Shown piece by piece: positions 27,270 through 37,480 of a stretch of 64,000 nt of DNA. The notes beneath the pieces are model-generated. The model worked only from the letters and a program-made list of their open reading frames with translations, was not told where the DNA came from and did no database searches. Numbering within the stretch: the first letter of the stretch is position 1; each line of letters opens with the position of its first letter. Origin of the DNA: Synanceia verrucosa (taxonomy: Eukaryota > Chordata > Actinopteri > Perciformes > Synanceiidae); assembly GCA_029721515.1 (NCBI GenBank), contig CM056569.1, positions 12,688,507 to 12,752,506 of the forward strand. Direction: 5' to 3'. Made by a program: the position numbers and the translations under genes.

Positions 27270-28040
27270 ATAGCATGTTGAAAATTGTCAAAATATGTCA
27301 TACTATAGTATGCCAAAATATATATATATATAAAAAAAATGACAAAATCTTCAAATGAGCTAAAAAGTCATCAGAAAGATTTATTACAATGTACTGAGTG
27401 ATTTCATGCCAAATATGTCAATATTTTTTGTGAAAAAACAATTGCCAAAAAAGTAAAAAAATGAAAAAAATTAGAATATGCTAAAAAGTCATCAGAAAGA
27501 TGTATTATAGTGTGTTTAATGATTTCATTCCAAATACATTGTCATTTCTCGTGAAAAAAGCATATTTATAGCATGTTGAAAACTGTGAAAAAATGTCATA
27601 CTATAGTATGCCAGAAAAGTCAAAAAATGAAAAAATTCTGAATATGCTACACAGTTATCAGAAAGATGTATTATTGTGTGTTGAATGATTTCATGCCAAA
27701 TATGTTGTCAAATCTCGTGAAAAAGCAAATTTATAGCATGTTGAAAACCGTCAAAAAATGTCATACTATAGTATGCCAAAAAAGTCAAAAAATGAAAAAA
27801 AAATTGAATATGCTAAAAAGTCGACATAAATATGTATTATAGTGTGTTGAATGGTTTCATGCCAAATATGTCATCATTTCTTGTGAAAAAGCAAATTTAT
27901 AGCATGTTGAAAACTGTTAAAAAAAGTTATACTATAGTATGCCAAAAAAGTAAAAAAATATGTCGTCATTTCTCGTGAATTAACTATTATATAGCATGTT
28001 GAAAAAGCAATTTCACAGCATGTTGAAAGCTGTCAAAAAA
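27270..28040 (+). repeat. Divergent satellite relatives at the array edge (~165-bp unit)
   Basis: The regular monomer gives way to a related but distinct unit. It still contains CATACTATAGTATG (27,299; 27,598; 27,762; a variant near 27,928), now followed by CCAAAAAAGTC. It adds segments absent from the main array: TATAGCATGTTGAAAA, AAGTCATCAGAAAGATG, GATTTCATGCCAAATATG and CATTTCTCGTGAAAAAGC. Palindrome spacings are about 164-166 bp, except for one 299-bp step where the intervening copy lacks the palindrome. A short (TA)n tract sits near 27,319-27,332. Confidence 0.8.
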
Positions 28041-28059
28041 TAGGGCATTTTAACAACTT

Positions 28060-28210
28060 TTGTTCACGTACTGTATATCACCATGAAATCATTTAACATG
28101 CCATAATAAGGCTTCTAGATGACTTTTTGTGACATTTTAGGACATGATATTTTTACAACAGTTTTGGACATACTATAATATGGCTTTTATGACTTTTTTT
28201 CAACATACTA
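28060..28210 (-). repeat. Inverted copy of the edge satellite family, left of a LINE insertion
   Basis: On the minus strand this stretch reads like the edge unit: AGTATGTTGAAAAAAAGTC, CATATTATAGTATGTCC, GTCATCTAGAAGCC, TTATTATGGCATGTT and GATTTCATGG. It therefore lies in opposite orientation to the preceding units, which places an inversion junction at about 28,040-28,060. The same inverted material resumes at 28,645. Confidence 0.7.
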
Positions 28211-28643
28211 ACCTCCAGGTGGTGGAGAGTGTGATCAAACCACACCTCCTCCCCTTGGAGACAGTCACCTTGGCCGACTCCTCAGAAGAGTCAGCAGCAT
28301 GTCCATCGACTCCACACATCCAGGACGTCAAGTCTTCACCTCCCTCCCACCTGGAAAAAGATACTGGTCAATAAAAACACCCTGCTCCTCCTCCCTCAGT
28401 AGAGTCTGAGCTGGAACGCTATAACTCATATATCCTACCAAAGCTGAAACTGTACAGTATGATGTGTGTATATGCATTCATCCCAATGTCACATTACCAT
28501 TTTATATCCAGTGGTGTCACTTTTTGATATCATTTATTGTCTATGTCATGTTTTCATTGTTGTTAAAGCGTTAAGATGCTAAACTGCCTTTCATCGTCCT
28601 ACGCAATGACAATAAACATCTATTCTATATTATTTGAGCTTGA
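28211..28643 (+). mobile_element. 3' end of a LINE retrotransposon (L2/Rex1-like), degenerate
   Basis: A 45-codon frame from 28,275 to a TGA at 28,407-28,409 reads RLLRRVSSM, then STHPGRQVFTSLPPGKRYWS, then IKT. This resembles the tail just after the reverse transcriptase domain of teleost L2/Rex1-type LINEs. The AT-rich 3' region ends in CAATGACAATAAACATC followed by TATTCTATATTATT, a typical LINE 3' end with a short simple tail. Only the last 430 bp or so is present, as expected for a 5'-truncated insertion. TTTTTTTCAACATACT (about 28,194-28,209) and TTTTTTTCAACATATT (about 28,645-28,660) flank it and may be target-site duplications, although the host repeat could also supply them. The exact clade is uncertain. 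Confidence 0.7.
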
Positions 28644-28644
28644 T

Positions 28645-28770
28645 TTTTTTTCAACATATTGTGCCATGAAATCATTCAACATACTATAATAAGGCTGTTT
28701 GATGACTTCTTTGACATACCATACTGTCTTCATAACTTTTTGGACATATTAAATAATATTTAGAGACACT
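28645..28770 (-). repeat. Inverted copy of the edge satellite family, right of the LINE
   Basis: Continuation of the inverted relic seen at 28,060-28,210, with CAACATATTG, ATGAAATCATTCAACATACT, TAATAAGGCTG and GATGACTTC. It then fades into unique sequence with isolated TTTTTGGACATATT motifs. This marks the outer limit of recognisable satellite. Confidence 0.65.
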
Positions 28771-28923
28771 TTATTGTGACAATTCTGACTCTGTTTTCGA
28801 CACATTACGTTGTGACATTTTTTTAACAGAATTTCCATTCTGCTGTCCTTTGTTTTTGTCATGAAATTTAATAAAATGTATTATTATTCATTAATGTCTC
28901 TTAATGCTTAATACACACACACG

Positions 28924-28975
<52 letters not shown>

Positions 28976-31640
28976 ACCAGACAATAGCTTTAATCTCATT
29001 CTTTCTTCCTCTCATCCCTCCCTTATCCTTATTGCTGCTCTGTAGGGTCAAAAATTGGAGTTTGAGAATATAATCCAGCACAGATTGCCTGATTACCTGC
29101 TGCAAATCCTCAGCAATCAGTGACACAATAGAACCTCAGAGGAGTCAAATGGTTTGGGAGATTAGATTTTATATTCAGGCTCAGTAATGCATTCAGATTA
29201 TTTGTCATTTCCAGATGTCAACAACCTCATAAACTGACCACATCACCTGTGAAATCAGCACAAACTAAATCTCCTTTGTATTTCACAAAAACATAGTTGG
29301 CTCTTTAATCGTCCTCATCTATGCAATGTGGCTACTTGTCTCCTTCTGTCCATCCTTTTCCTGCATCCTCTTTTTCATAATATAAAACTGTTTTTCCTTT
29401 ATCCCCTTATCTCAGCACTCTTCCTGCTCTTGATCAAAATAGACTTTAATCCCACCAAGAAAAACATCATTTCACTCTCATCCCTCTCCCACTCATTGAA
29501 CAGTCCCTCTCTTTCTGTTCCTCCCTGTCAGCCTCATTCTCTCCAGCTCCTTTATCCCTTCTGTTAGCTGAAAGTCTGGTCCATCCTCTCTCCCTTGCAG
29601 CCACTACTCTCTCCTCTATCACAAAGTAGTTTCTTTTTAAACCTCCCTCTTTCTGTTGTTTTATTCCCCTCCCTCCATCTGCTGTTGCTCTATCCTTGCT
29701 GACATTGCTGTTTGTTTTCATCCATTCACAATTCTTTGAATTGCGCTGGACACCCTCTTTTACTCTCCAGACATGAACCCCTCCTCTTGTTGAATTTATC
29801 TATCACTTTTGCAATTGCATGCAAGTATAAAGGTAAATTCAAGTTTAAATAAACAGTGACTGGCTGTTATTAAAGATGGCTCTGAAGTAGTCATCAAATC
29901 AATTTCTATTGTTTTCTACTTTAACTTTTTCTGTAGCTTTTTAACGTCTTCAAATACGTAACCTAGGGCGAAATTACAAAATTATTGGATGAAATTACAA
30001 AAAGCACACATCAATAAGCCCAAGTATAGATAAAAGTTTCAAACCACCTGTCTAAGGCACCAGACCCCCATGTTAATGTATCCAGGCCCTTACATTAAGT
30101 GAGACTGCACAGTATTTCCTTAGAAGCACAAAGAAATTGAGTGGATGACACGTAATCCAAAACAATAAGCGACTGCAGATCTTCAGTCTCATCAGCAAAA
30201 GCGTTCAACAAAACATTTCAGCAGTGTATTTTCTGACTTATCAGTTGAAGAGCTGTTCCTCTCCCCATCTCATCAGGTGTCATCAACCTCCTTGATTAGA
30301 TAAACAACCTCCTGGCCGTAGCAGAACCCAAAAGACCTGAAAGCAGAATGAATACTGGAAAAAAATAGCAAAGAAATTAATAAAATCAGTATCTTTAAAT
30401 TATATGGTCTTATTTGCAGTTTTAATGAAGCCTCTGCGATTGTCTGACATACAGACCAAAACACAACTTGGTGAGGAACAACATTTCTTTGGTAAATGCT
30501 ATTATGATTATGTTTTCAGAGATAAAAAATAAAAATGAACACTGCAGAGCTAATTAAATCAGTTTATGTGTGGAGGCAAACGTTTGAACCCTGGAGAGAG
30601 AAGACAACGATCAATGTAGCGTGTCACTTCCTGTCTTCTTCCTCATCCCACAGGATGAACTCCAACTCCATCACTCCTCTCTAATGCTTCAGTTTGTTCG
30701 TTGTTCTGTGTGTCTGTTTGTCTCAGATTCTGGTCACATTCACACTCCTACCCGTCTGACTGTCTTTCTTTCTCTCTTACATTTTGTAGCATTATGTTTT
30801 TTTCCAGTCTGTCTCTGTCTGCATCTTCCTTCTCGTCCTTCCTCCCTGTCTCTATCTGTCCCTCTGGACTGTTGTGTTTACTCTTTGTCTCTTCGTCTCG
30901 TTCTCCTCCAGCAGAGGATGGAGACGTGTCTCACCGCCGTGGTTACCGCAGGCTTGCTTTGGGAATAACAGCTGCCACTTGGTTGTTTGGAAACTGACAG
31001 AGAAGAACGAGAAAAAGGAAAGACAAGGCAACAAAGTAAAAACATGCAAAACATAAACTGTTCAAACATCTACGTCCAAGTTTGGATTTCTTTTTCATAA
31101 TTAGGTGGGTCTTGTGAAGTGAAATAATGAACAGAATAACACAGAACAAGTGAAAGCACCATGTTACAAAAAGTGATAGGTCAACAGTCAAAAAAAATAG
31201 GATAGCAAGATGGCTGGAGCTGCAAAACAAAAATAGTCTATTTAATCAGTAAACAAGCTAAAAACTTGGACATCCTTGAACAAAAAGCTATAATTTGTCA
31301 TCTCACCGCTGGTTTTCACAGATTAAAGTCACCTTCCCACTGAATCTCCACTACCTTGATGGCCAGGGGTTTGTAAATTTTAAGCCCGTCCCTCGAGCCA
31401 ACCAACTACTGATCAAATTAGCTCCTGATTTAAACCCTCTACATGCTTTTCTACCATTTCTTCATTTAGGAAATGTCACTCATCAGATGAATCACCATTT
31501 CTCACCTAAATATCTGAAATAAACCCCAACACTACAACACAATCAGTCCCCCGTGGTGAAATAACCCTTGACCTCTTCAACATGGTATCTCCCACCATCA
31601 GCACACCTGTGTGACTGCTTTAACCTCCATATGAGGCTAT
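28771..31640. other. Non-coding stretch, no gene recognised
   Basis: Apart from the compound microsatellite at 28,912-28,970, I see only unique-looking AT-rich sequence and a pyrimidine-rich stretch (about 30,620-30,910, many TCTCT/CTTCC runs). The short open frames here are low-complexity, overlap on both strands, and have no domain, splice or codon signature that I recognise. Confidence 0.6.
28912..28970 (+). repeat. Compound microsatellite (AC)n(AG)n
   Basis: About 29 bp of AC repeats with one GC interruption, running directly into about 30 bp of AG repeats. Confidence 0.95.
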
Positions 31641-32226
31641 GGCCTAATCCCAAACCGTCCCCTGTACACTCTTCCTACACACTAGCCCTCCGTTTGCTGT
31701 TATTAAGGGCCGTCCCAAACCACATAGGGCGGAGGGCGAGTGGACCACTGAGCCCTTAAATAGCCAGTCTGCATCGATGCACACTTATGACGCTTTAGCA
31801 GGAAGTGCGACGGTAAAAAATGAAGGAGGAAACAACATAGAAATTTAAGTTCCGCATGATGTGCAGTATGTCCCTCACACCTTTGTCACACTGAAAGAAA
31901 ATAAAACTAAAGGCGTGATTTGGAAAGATAAAAAAAGACAAAACCAACAAATCTTATTCTATGTTGATGTTTGGTTTGATTTTGCAGCCCTGGCACCTCA
32001 AAATATAATATCATTTGTTTGATTGGAAATGTCAAATTGTGCTGGAGTTGAAAGATTTGTGGAATGACTTGGTGGTGGCGTGACGAGGGCGTCCCATACC
32101 AGCACATCTTATTTATGCCCTCATCCTTCAGTTATAGTGCCCTCCACAGCTGCGAGTGTGACTTCATTTGGAGTGACACTTGCTGGTGAAGGGCTAGTGT
32201 GTAGGGAGCAGTTTGGGATTGGGCCA
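31641..32226. mobile_element. MITE-like element with terminal inverted repeats
   Basis: The left end reads GGCCTAATCCCAAACCGTCC and, after a short insertion, TACACACTAGCCCTCC. The right end, read on the minus strand, is TGGCCCAATCCCAAACTGC, then TCCCTACACACTAGCCCTTC. The ends therefore match over roughly 35-40 bp in inverted orientation, 586 bp apart. No open frame resembles a transposase, so this is probably a non-autonomous DNA transposon. The superfamily and target-site duplication are not clear from the sequence. Confidence 0.7.
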
Positions 32227-32285
32227 ATATTACCCTTTGGATCTGTGTGAGACCCTCTATGGAGAAGAGGAACAACACAAATGAC

Positions 32286-32289
<4 letters not shown>

Positions 32290-32325
<36 letters not shown>

Positions 32326-32350
32326 TGTGTGTGTGTGTATGTGTGTGTGC
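32290..32350 (+). repeat. Microsatellite (GT)n with AT interruptions
   Basis: About 60 bp of GT repeats interrupted twice by GTAT. It lies about 65 bp outside the right end of the MITE-like element. Confidence 0.95.
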
Positions 32351-34623
32351 ATGAGATTTTAATCTCCAACAACCACTCCCTCTGGCCAGTGCTAAAAATA
32401 TGACAGTGCTCTTTGTCATGCTGCCAGGTTAGATAACAGCTAAAACAGAGGTGAATGCTGATGAGGTAATTAGTGAAATGAATGTAGAAAGTAATGCACA
32501 AACAGGGAGAGTTTGCAGGTTGACCTCATCCTACCCAGGAAGCAAATGTTGACCCAGATGAACAAAATAACTTTTCAAACTGCAGCTCTGAATGACAACA
32601 GATACAGATATAGATCAGCTTTTCCAAAACTAATACAAGATCTAGATGAAGTTATCTGCAGTTTTGAGTATTCTTGACATTTCCTGCACTAATCTTTTTT
32701 TTGGACACCATAAGAAGCTAATAACACAACAGTGTTTAGGTTAATGTGCTAACACAAACTGCAATGAAGTTACAGGCTGGAAAATAAAGCTAAAATTTAA
32801 CTATATTGTTTAGTGGCTGCTTTAAAGGAGAATTGGCTATGAATTAATTTCTTACTAGACATAAAAACATGGCAGCTTCACATACTTCTATGAGATGCAG
32901 TTGCTGTTGCACACAGACGGCTCAAAGACTGGTGTTAGCATGAACTGATGATCCTGTGATTGGTCTAGTCACAGCCTCTTTAATGGCTTCAGTGTTTGCT
33001 TGATTCAGACAGGTTTAACTGATTCTGGGCCTTTAGGAGGCTGATTTGACCTTTCCAGAGAGAAAATGTTCAAATCTAAATCCAGACTAATCCCCAGTAT
33101 AGACAGTAGCAAAATGTGTAATTCAGCTAACATAGAATGATATATCCCCTTGGTGTGGTCATTAGTAAGGTCAAACAGGAATAAGCTGAAATTGATCAGA
33201 TATCTAGAGACTAGCTCTTCCCTTGTAAACACATTTTTCATTGGTACAATAGTGGGGTCAGAACAAGGTAACAGAAACTGAACATACATTTCAGTGACTT
33301 GTTGCACCCAAAAGACCTCGTCCTTCTCATGTTGACTGGCAAATCAGTATTTCACTTTAAATTAAAAGAACTGACTCCAGCAGGAGTGGTGTGATGCAAC
33401 AAATCTTTTGGTTATCTTTTCTTTTTTTTTCAAAAATATAACAAATAGAAATACTACATTTTGCAGACTATGTAGCATCCATGCGTCCAATAAATAAAGT
33501 GGAAATTGGGTTGACATTAAGCTAATTTCTAAATATGAGACTGTAGCAGACATACACACACATACAGAGGAAAATGCATACATTCTTGGAGTATATAACG
33601 GGGGCCATGACTCAGCACTTTATAGCAGATATCAAACAGTTAACCTCATGTCCCTTGTCCTCTTTTATCATGTCAAGTGCTTGGTAATTTTTGTAATATC
33701 CCAATATAATACAATAAACTGCTACCATTTGTCCTCTCATGTAATATCACTTATTGTCTGAGGGATGAAGCTAAAAGGTTCAAACTGCGATGTATCAGAT
33801 CAAAGCAGCACTGTGTTTAAGGACAGCTTCACCAAGCTGCTATCATGACTTATTTCCAGACAGTGACTCTTTTCTGAGCTGCAGTGAAGGGAAACACAAA
33901 TAAGGGATTTCATACTAAAAAGACAGTGAATGCATGTTTGCACAGAACGAAGGCTTATTCAGAGCCTCTGTTTCATTTGCACACACATACAGCTGAAGAA
34001 AATCCAGATAATGATCAAATAAAATGTGTCAGGTGAAGCCAAGAAGTCACGGGTTTATACAACATGCCTTAAGGAAATAATCACGCTAACATTATTTAGA
34101 AAAGGCAACAAAAATAATGTCAACAAGAAGCACACAAAATGAGCAAAAAGAAAAAAATGAGTTTGACCTTTAAGGTTCCTGTCCTGCCAGATCATGGGTT
34201 GAATCTATCAGATGAGCCACTTTCCAATCTGTAACCACAAACATTTTAAATATGAAGCCGGACTGTGGCTAATTTCCTATCAGTTCCTTGGGTATATAAT
34301 CACGTACTGTAGTCCATTTATTAACTGCTGAGCCTTTAGTGAAATTAACATCTCCATTCTGAAAAAGACTTCTGTTCCATCTGTAGAAAAGAGAGGCACT
34401 CCTCTGAGCATTTACCAGTCAAGTTTTATTTCATCTTTGAGAAAAAAAAGAGAGAAAAGAAAAGTTTGGTCTTTGTAAACATTTATATCATTTTTCATGT
34501 CATGTCATTTTTCAGCATTTAAAAATACTTTACTCTTTACTACGACATTTCCAACATCAACACTGTATTCAGAATGAGTTTAGTTCATGCAGCGACACTC
34601 GGGGGCAGATGATAAGAAATGTG

Positions 34624-34624
<1 letters not shown>

Positions 34625-34658
<34 letters not shown>
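34625..34658 (+). repeat. Microsatellite (AC)n
   Basis: About 17 uninterrupted AC units. Confidence 0.95.
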
Positions 34659-34662
<4 letters not shown>

Positions 34663-35830
34663 AAAGGGATAAGCACACACTCACGTATAGATTGTTAATA
34701 TGCTAATTTGCTGTTCTACTGTCTGAGGGCTTCTTTATTTTTTTACATATTACCAAAACAAAACAACGCAAAACAATGGTGATAAATTGTACACTGTACA
34801 ATAAAGAAATGGAAAAATTAAAATACCACATAATTATATCAAAAGCACTTAGTGACCTCATAAATAGGACTGCTGTATTATATACTAAGAAGTGAAGTGA
34901 TAAAATATACAAATATTTAGAAGGTAGAGAACAATAGAGTGGCTAATAGAGAGAGAGAGAGGAAAAAAAAAAACACAAATAGTGGCTAATTAACACAACT
35001 ATCACTCACACACACTCATCCTAACACACACACACATTTCCAAATCTGAAACATGGTAAATTACAAATTATATATTTCATGGAAATATTGGTTCTTTACA
35101 AGCTTGTTCAGTATTATTTTTGCATTCATTACATCTTTTCTTTGTCATTTTCATTTCATGATATCTTATAATGTTATAAAAAGCACTTCATCACAGTGCG
35201 GCCTGCAGCTGAAGGTGTCATCAGGGCTGTAGCTAACACTTAAAACACTGAGGTCATGTCCTAAATTTGAGGTTTTAGCAAATCTGGACGAGTGATATTC
35301 AACATTTAAAAGCATAGACACTGTGGGACTTGTTTGACTCAATACAGATAAATTTGACGACTTGCTGTACATGGCAGAAAAATCAAAATAAATAATATAT
35401 TGGTATCATTATCATATTGGCGTCAATAGTATACCTCTGGGGTAATTATAATGTAAACATGACAGCAGCTACTTGCATTAACAACACCACCAGCCTCCGG
35501 GTTTACCAGAATACAAAAAATCTTTACATGTCAAACTCAGACCCGGTGATGTCACACACACACACATATATACAGCAAATCAACCTAGCAACCATGCACT
35601 TACAAAAAATACATTTCAGTTTTCATCTCAGGCCACCACTGTAGTCCTCTGTGTAGCGTAACATTACTGTGAATAATAATAATAGACTGTAGAGATCAAC
35701 AATGACAAAGCTACCAAGTAAAGCCAGCAGTGTGTTGTGTGGATTGATTTATTCCCTTATTGATCTTCTCTAGTTCTGCATGTACAGTACATGTATATGT
35801 ATAATGCAAACAAATCACACACACAGTTGC

Positions 35831-36082
35831 GTATTACTCAGGTTATGGGGACTTAACATTGACTCATGTTCATTTCCTAGACACTTCCCTTGACCCTAAA
35901 AATAACCAGTACTTCCATAATCCGTATCCTAACCCTAACCAAAATCTAAATCTTCTCCAAGTTTTCACCCTAAAATATAACAGTTCATGGTATGGAGACA
36001 TGCATTTTGTCCCCAGAAGGAAGATGAGTCCCCACAATGTGACTATGTAAACATATTCATGTCCCCATAATGTCAGTAATAC
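35831..36082. repeat. Inverted-repeat element with CCCTAA-like core (GGGGAC type)
   Basis: The left end GTATTACTCAGGTTATGGGGAC (35,831-35,852) matches the reverse complement of the right end (36,061-36,082): GTATTACT, four mismatches, then TTATGGGGAC. The interior has ATCCTAACCCTAACC near 35,926 and further GTCCCCA motifs. A (CA)n tract follows 8 bp beyond the right end. I recall similar GTCCCCATAA/TTATGGGGAC elements as common in fish genomes. The nature of the family (MITE or hairpin repeat) is not established here. Confidence 0.65.
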
Positions 36083-36088
36083 ATGCAG

Positions 36089-36090
<2 letters not shown>

Positions 36091-36124
<34 letters not shown>
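36091..36124 (+). repeat. Microsatellite (CA)n
   Basis: About 17 CA units directly after the inverted-repeat element ending at 36,082. Confidence 0.95.
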
Positions 36125-36126
<2 letters not shown>

Positions 36127-36218
36127 CACTTCTTTAAGCAATGTTCCACCAACTATTCCCAGTCTTGATTACCAGCCAGATCCATTATATACGTAGCTAA
36201 TCTGATTGGACAATTGCA

Positions 36219-36220
<2 letters not shown>

Positions 36221-36253
<33 letters not shown>
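36221..36253 (+). repeat. Microsatellite (AC)n
   Basis: About 16 AC units following TTGCACGT. Confidence 0.95.
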
Positions 36254-36255
<2 letters not shown>

Positions 36256-37279
36256 CAGCTATAATCTACCTGCCTGTCTCTCTACCTGTCTCACCCACCA
36301 GAGAGGATCCAATCTCCAGACATTTTAACTGTGGGTCAGGTTGGCTTTCTAATTCATTAATCTAGTGTGTTGAACTCAGCCAGGGACACACAGGGCGAGC
36401 CCTTATAAGGAGATTACAACACCAACCGAGACAAACAAACACGCTCGAACAAAGGCACAAACGCACCTACATCTACACACAATGGATACACATGCAAACA
36501 AGGGGAGGCACGAGAAGCACAAAGTAAAAGACGGAGGAAAAAAAAACAGAATTTATGAGGAGTATATAAAGGAGTATACTCATGAAAAAAATGAATGAGA
36601 AATTGTCACATTCACTAGAAGAGGGCAAGCAGACGAAATGAGCAACATCAAAAGCGAATGACGCACACACACACTCACAATGTCTCACACGCCAGCAACA
36701 GTCGAGAAGACAACGGCTTGCAGATAGATGGTCGCTAAGCAACAGGCAAGAGGCTAAAAATATGGTTGCATTTCTTCACTTAAAAAGTGTGCGCACACAC
36801 AGATACACACAGTCAGGCGTCCTCCAGCGAGGCTTATAACCTTTAAAAAGCCCACATTTCTAAATCTGTGCTAGTATTATTGTGTTACTGTGGCGTCAGC
36901 ACAGCAGCACTATTAACCTGCCCACTCATTCTTGAACTGGAAACTGTTACAGCGGCTTAAGTCATTGAGAAACGGAGTTTGGCCTGGCAGACCTCCTGAC
37001 GTCAGAGGGCCAGGAGCCATGCCATCGTGCCAATCATGTCAAAACTGGCAAAATGGCTGATGACCTCCATCACTGAGGGTTTACTATAAAGTGATGAGAG
37101 GCTGGCATACACCGGGTCAACAACCATCCAGGCCTGTACTTGACTATAGGGATGACAATGACTCTCTATTGGGTACAAGACATTTTATAAAAACATTCAC
37201 CTTGCCAGGAGGTTGACTCCTGATGATGCTGGGGATTCTCCGGCTTGTCCATCTGGTGCCACCATGAGGATGACGTTTA
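36254..37279. other. Non-coding stretch, no gene recognised
   Basis: Mixed-composition sequence with short CA runs (for example near 36,660 and 36,790). I see no exon, RNA gene or transposon end that I can support. Confidence 0.5.
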
Positions 37280-37480
37280 TGATTTTCATTGAAATGTCTA
37301 GAAAAATTTTGATTAGATTACCATGAAATTTTGTACTGACATTCACTGAATTAATTGCAATCACTCTGAGGATCCTTCATACTATAGCGCCATCATCAGG
37401 TGAAAATTTATTGTTATCATTGTTATTGTTATTATCTGTCCAATACTTTGGCTTATGACCAAATATTGGCAAATCCAGTG
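37280..37480 (+). repeat. Dispersed fish repeat fragment
   Basis: The stretch TGAAATGTCTAGAAAA, ATTACCATGAAATTTTGTAC, GACATTCA, GCGCCATCATCAGGTGAAAA and CCAATACTTTGGCTTATGAC matches my recollection of a repeat that is very common in teleost introns. A diverged second copy lies at about 51,210-51,330. I cannot assign it to a transposon family. Confidence 0.5.

Larger units (their letters stand above)
1..27270 (+). repeat. Satellite DNA array, ~172-bp monomer, ~160 copies
   Basis: Head-to-tail tandem repeat filling the first 27 kb and continuing past the left edge. The motif CATACTATAGTATG starts at 146 (variant), 318, 490, 662 and 834, giving a 172-bp period. Each monomer reads, in order: the palindrome followed by TCG; a ladder of short A-tracts separated by GTC or TGTC; TGATAAAAATGCC; a variable TTATTATGG/TTATCGTC/TTGTGGTG block; TTGAATGCATTTAT; AATTTCAG; TTTAAATGC; AAGCCAAATTATTGGATGTC; and AGCTCCTGA. 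The only regular CpG is the one after the palindrome. The length is close to one nucleosome repeat and to primate alpha satellite, which is consistent with a centromeric or heterochromatic array, but that role is inferred. Short open frames inside are by-products of the repeat and are not genes. Confidence 0.97.
32227..35830. other. Non-coding stretch, no gene recognised
   Basis: AT-rich sequence with (GT)n and (CA)n microsatellites. The open frames are short, lie on both strands and do not resemble any family I know. No exon-like GC rise or paired splice sites were seen. Confidence 0.55.

Noticed and set aside
1..27270. CRISPR-like regular repeats
   Set aside because: The units are contiguous 172-bp monomers with no unique spacers, and the window is clearly vertebrate.
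1..27270. CENP-B box
   Set aside because: No motif resembling the TTCG....A..CGGG pattern was found in the monomer. The only regular CpG is the one following the palindrome.
30621..31230. Cluster of overlapping open frames of 60-115 codons on both strands
   Set aside because: They lie in a pyrimidine-rich segment, overlap in several frames, and show no recognisable protein or paired splice sites.
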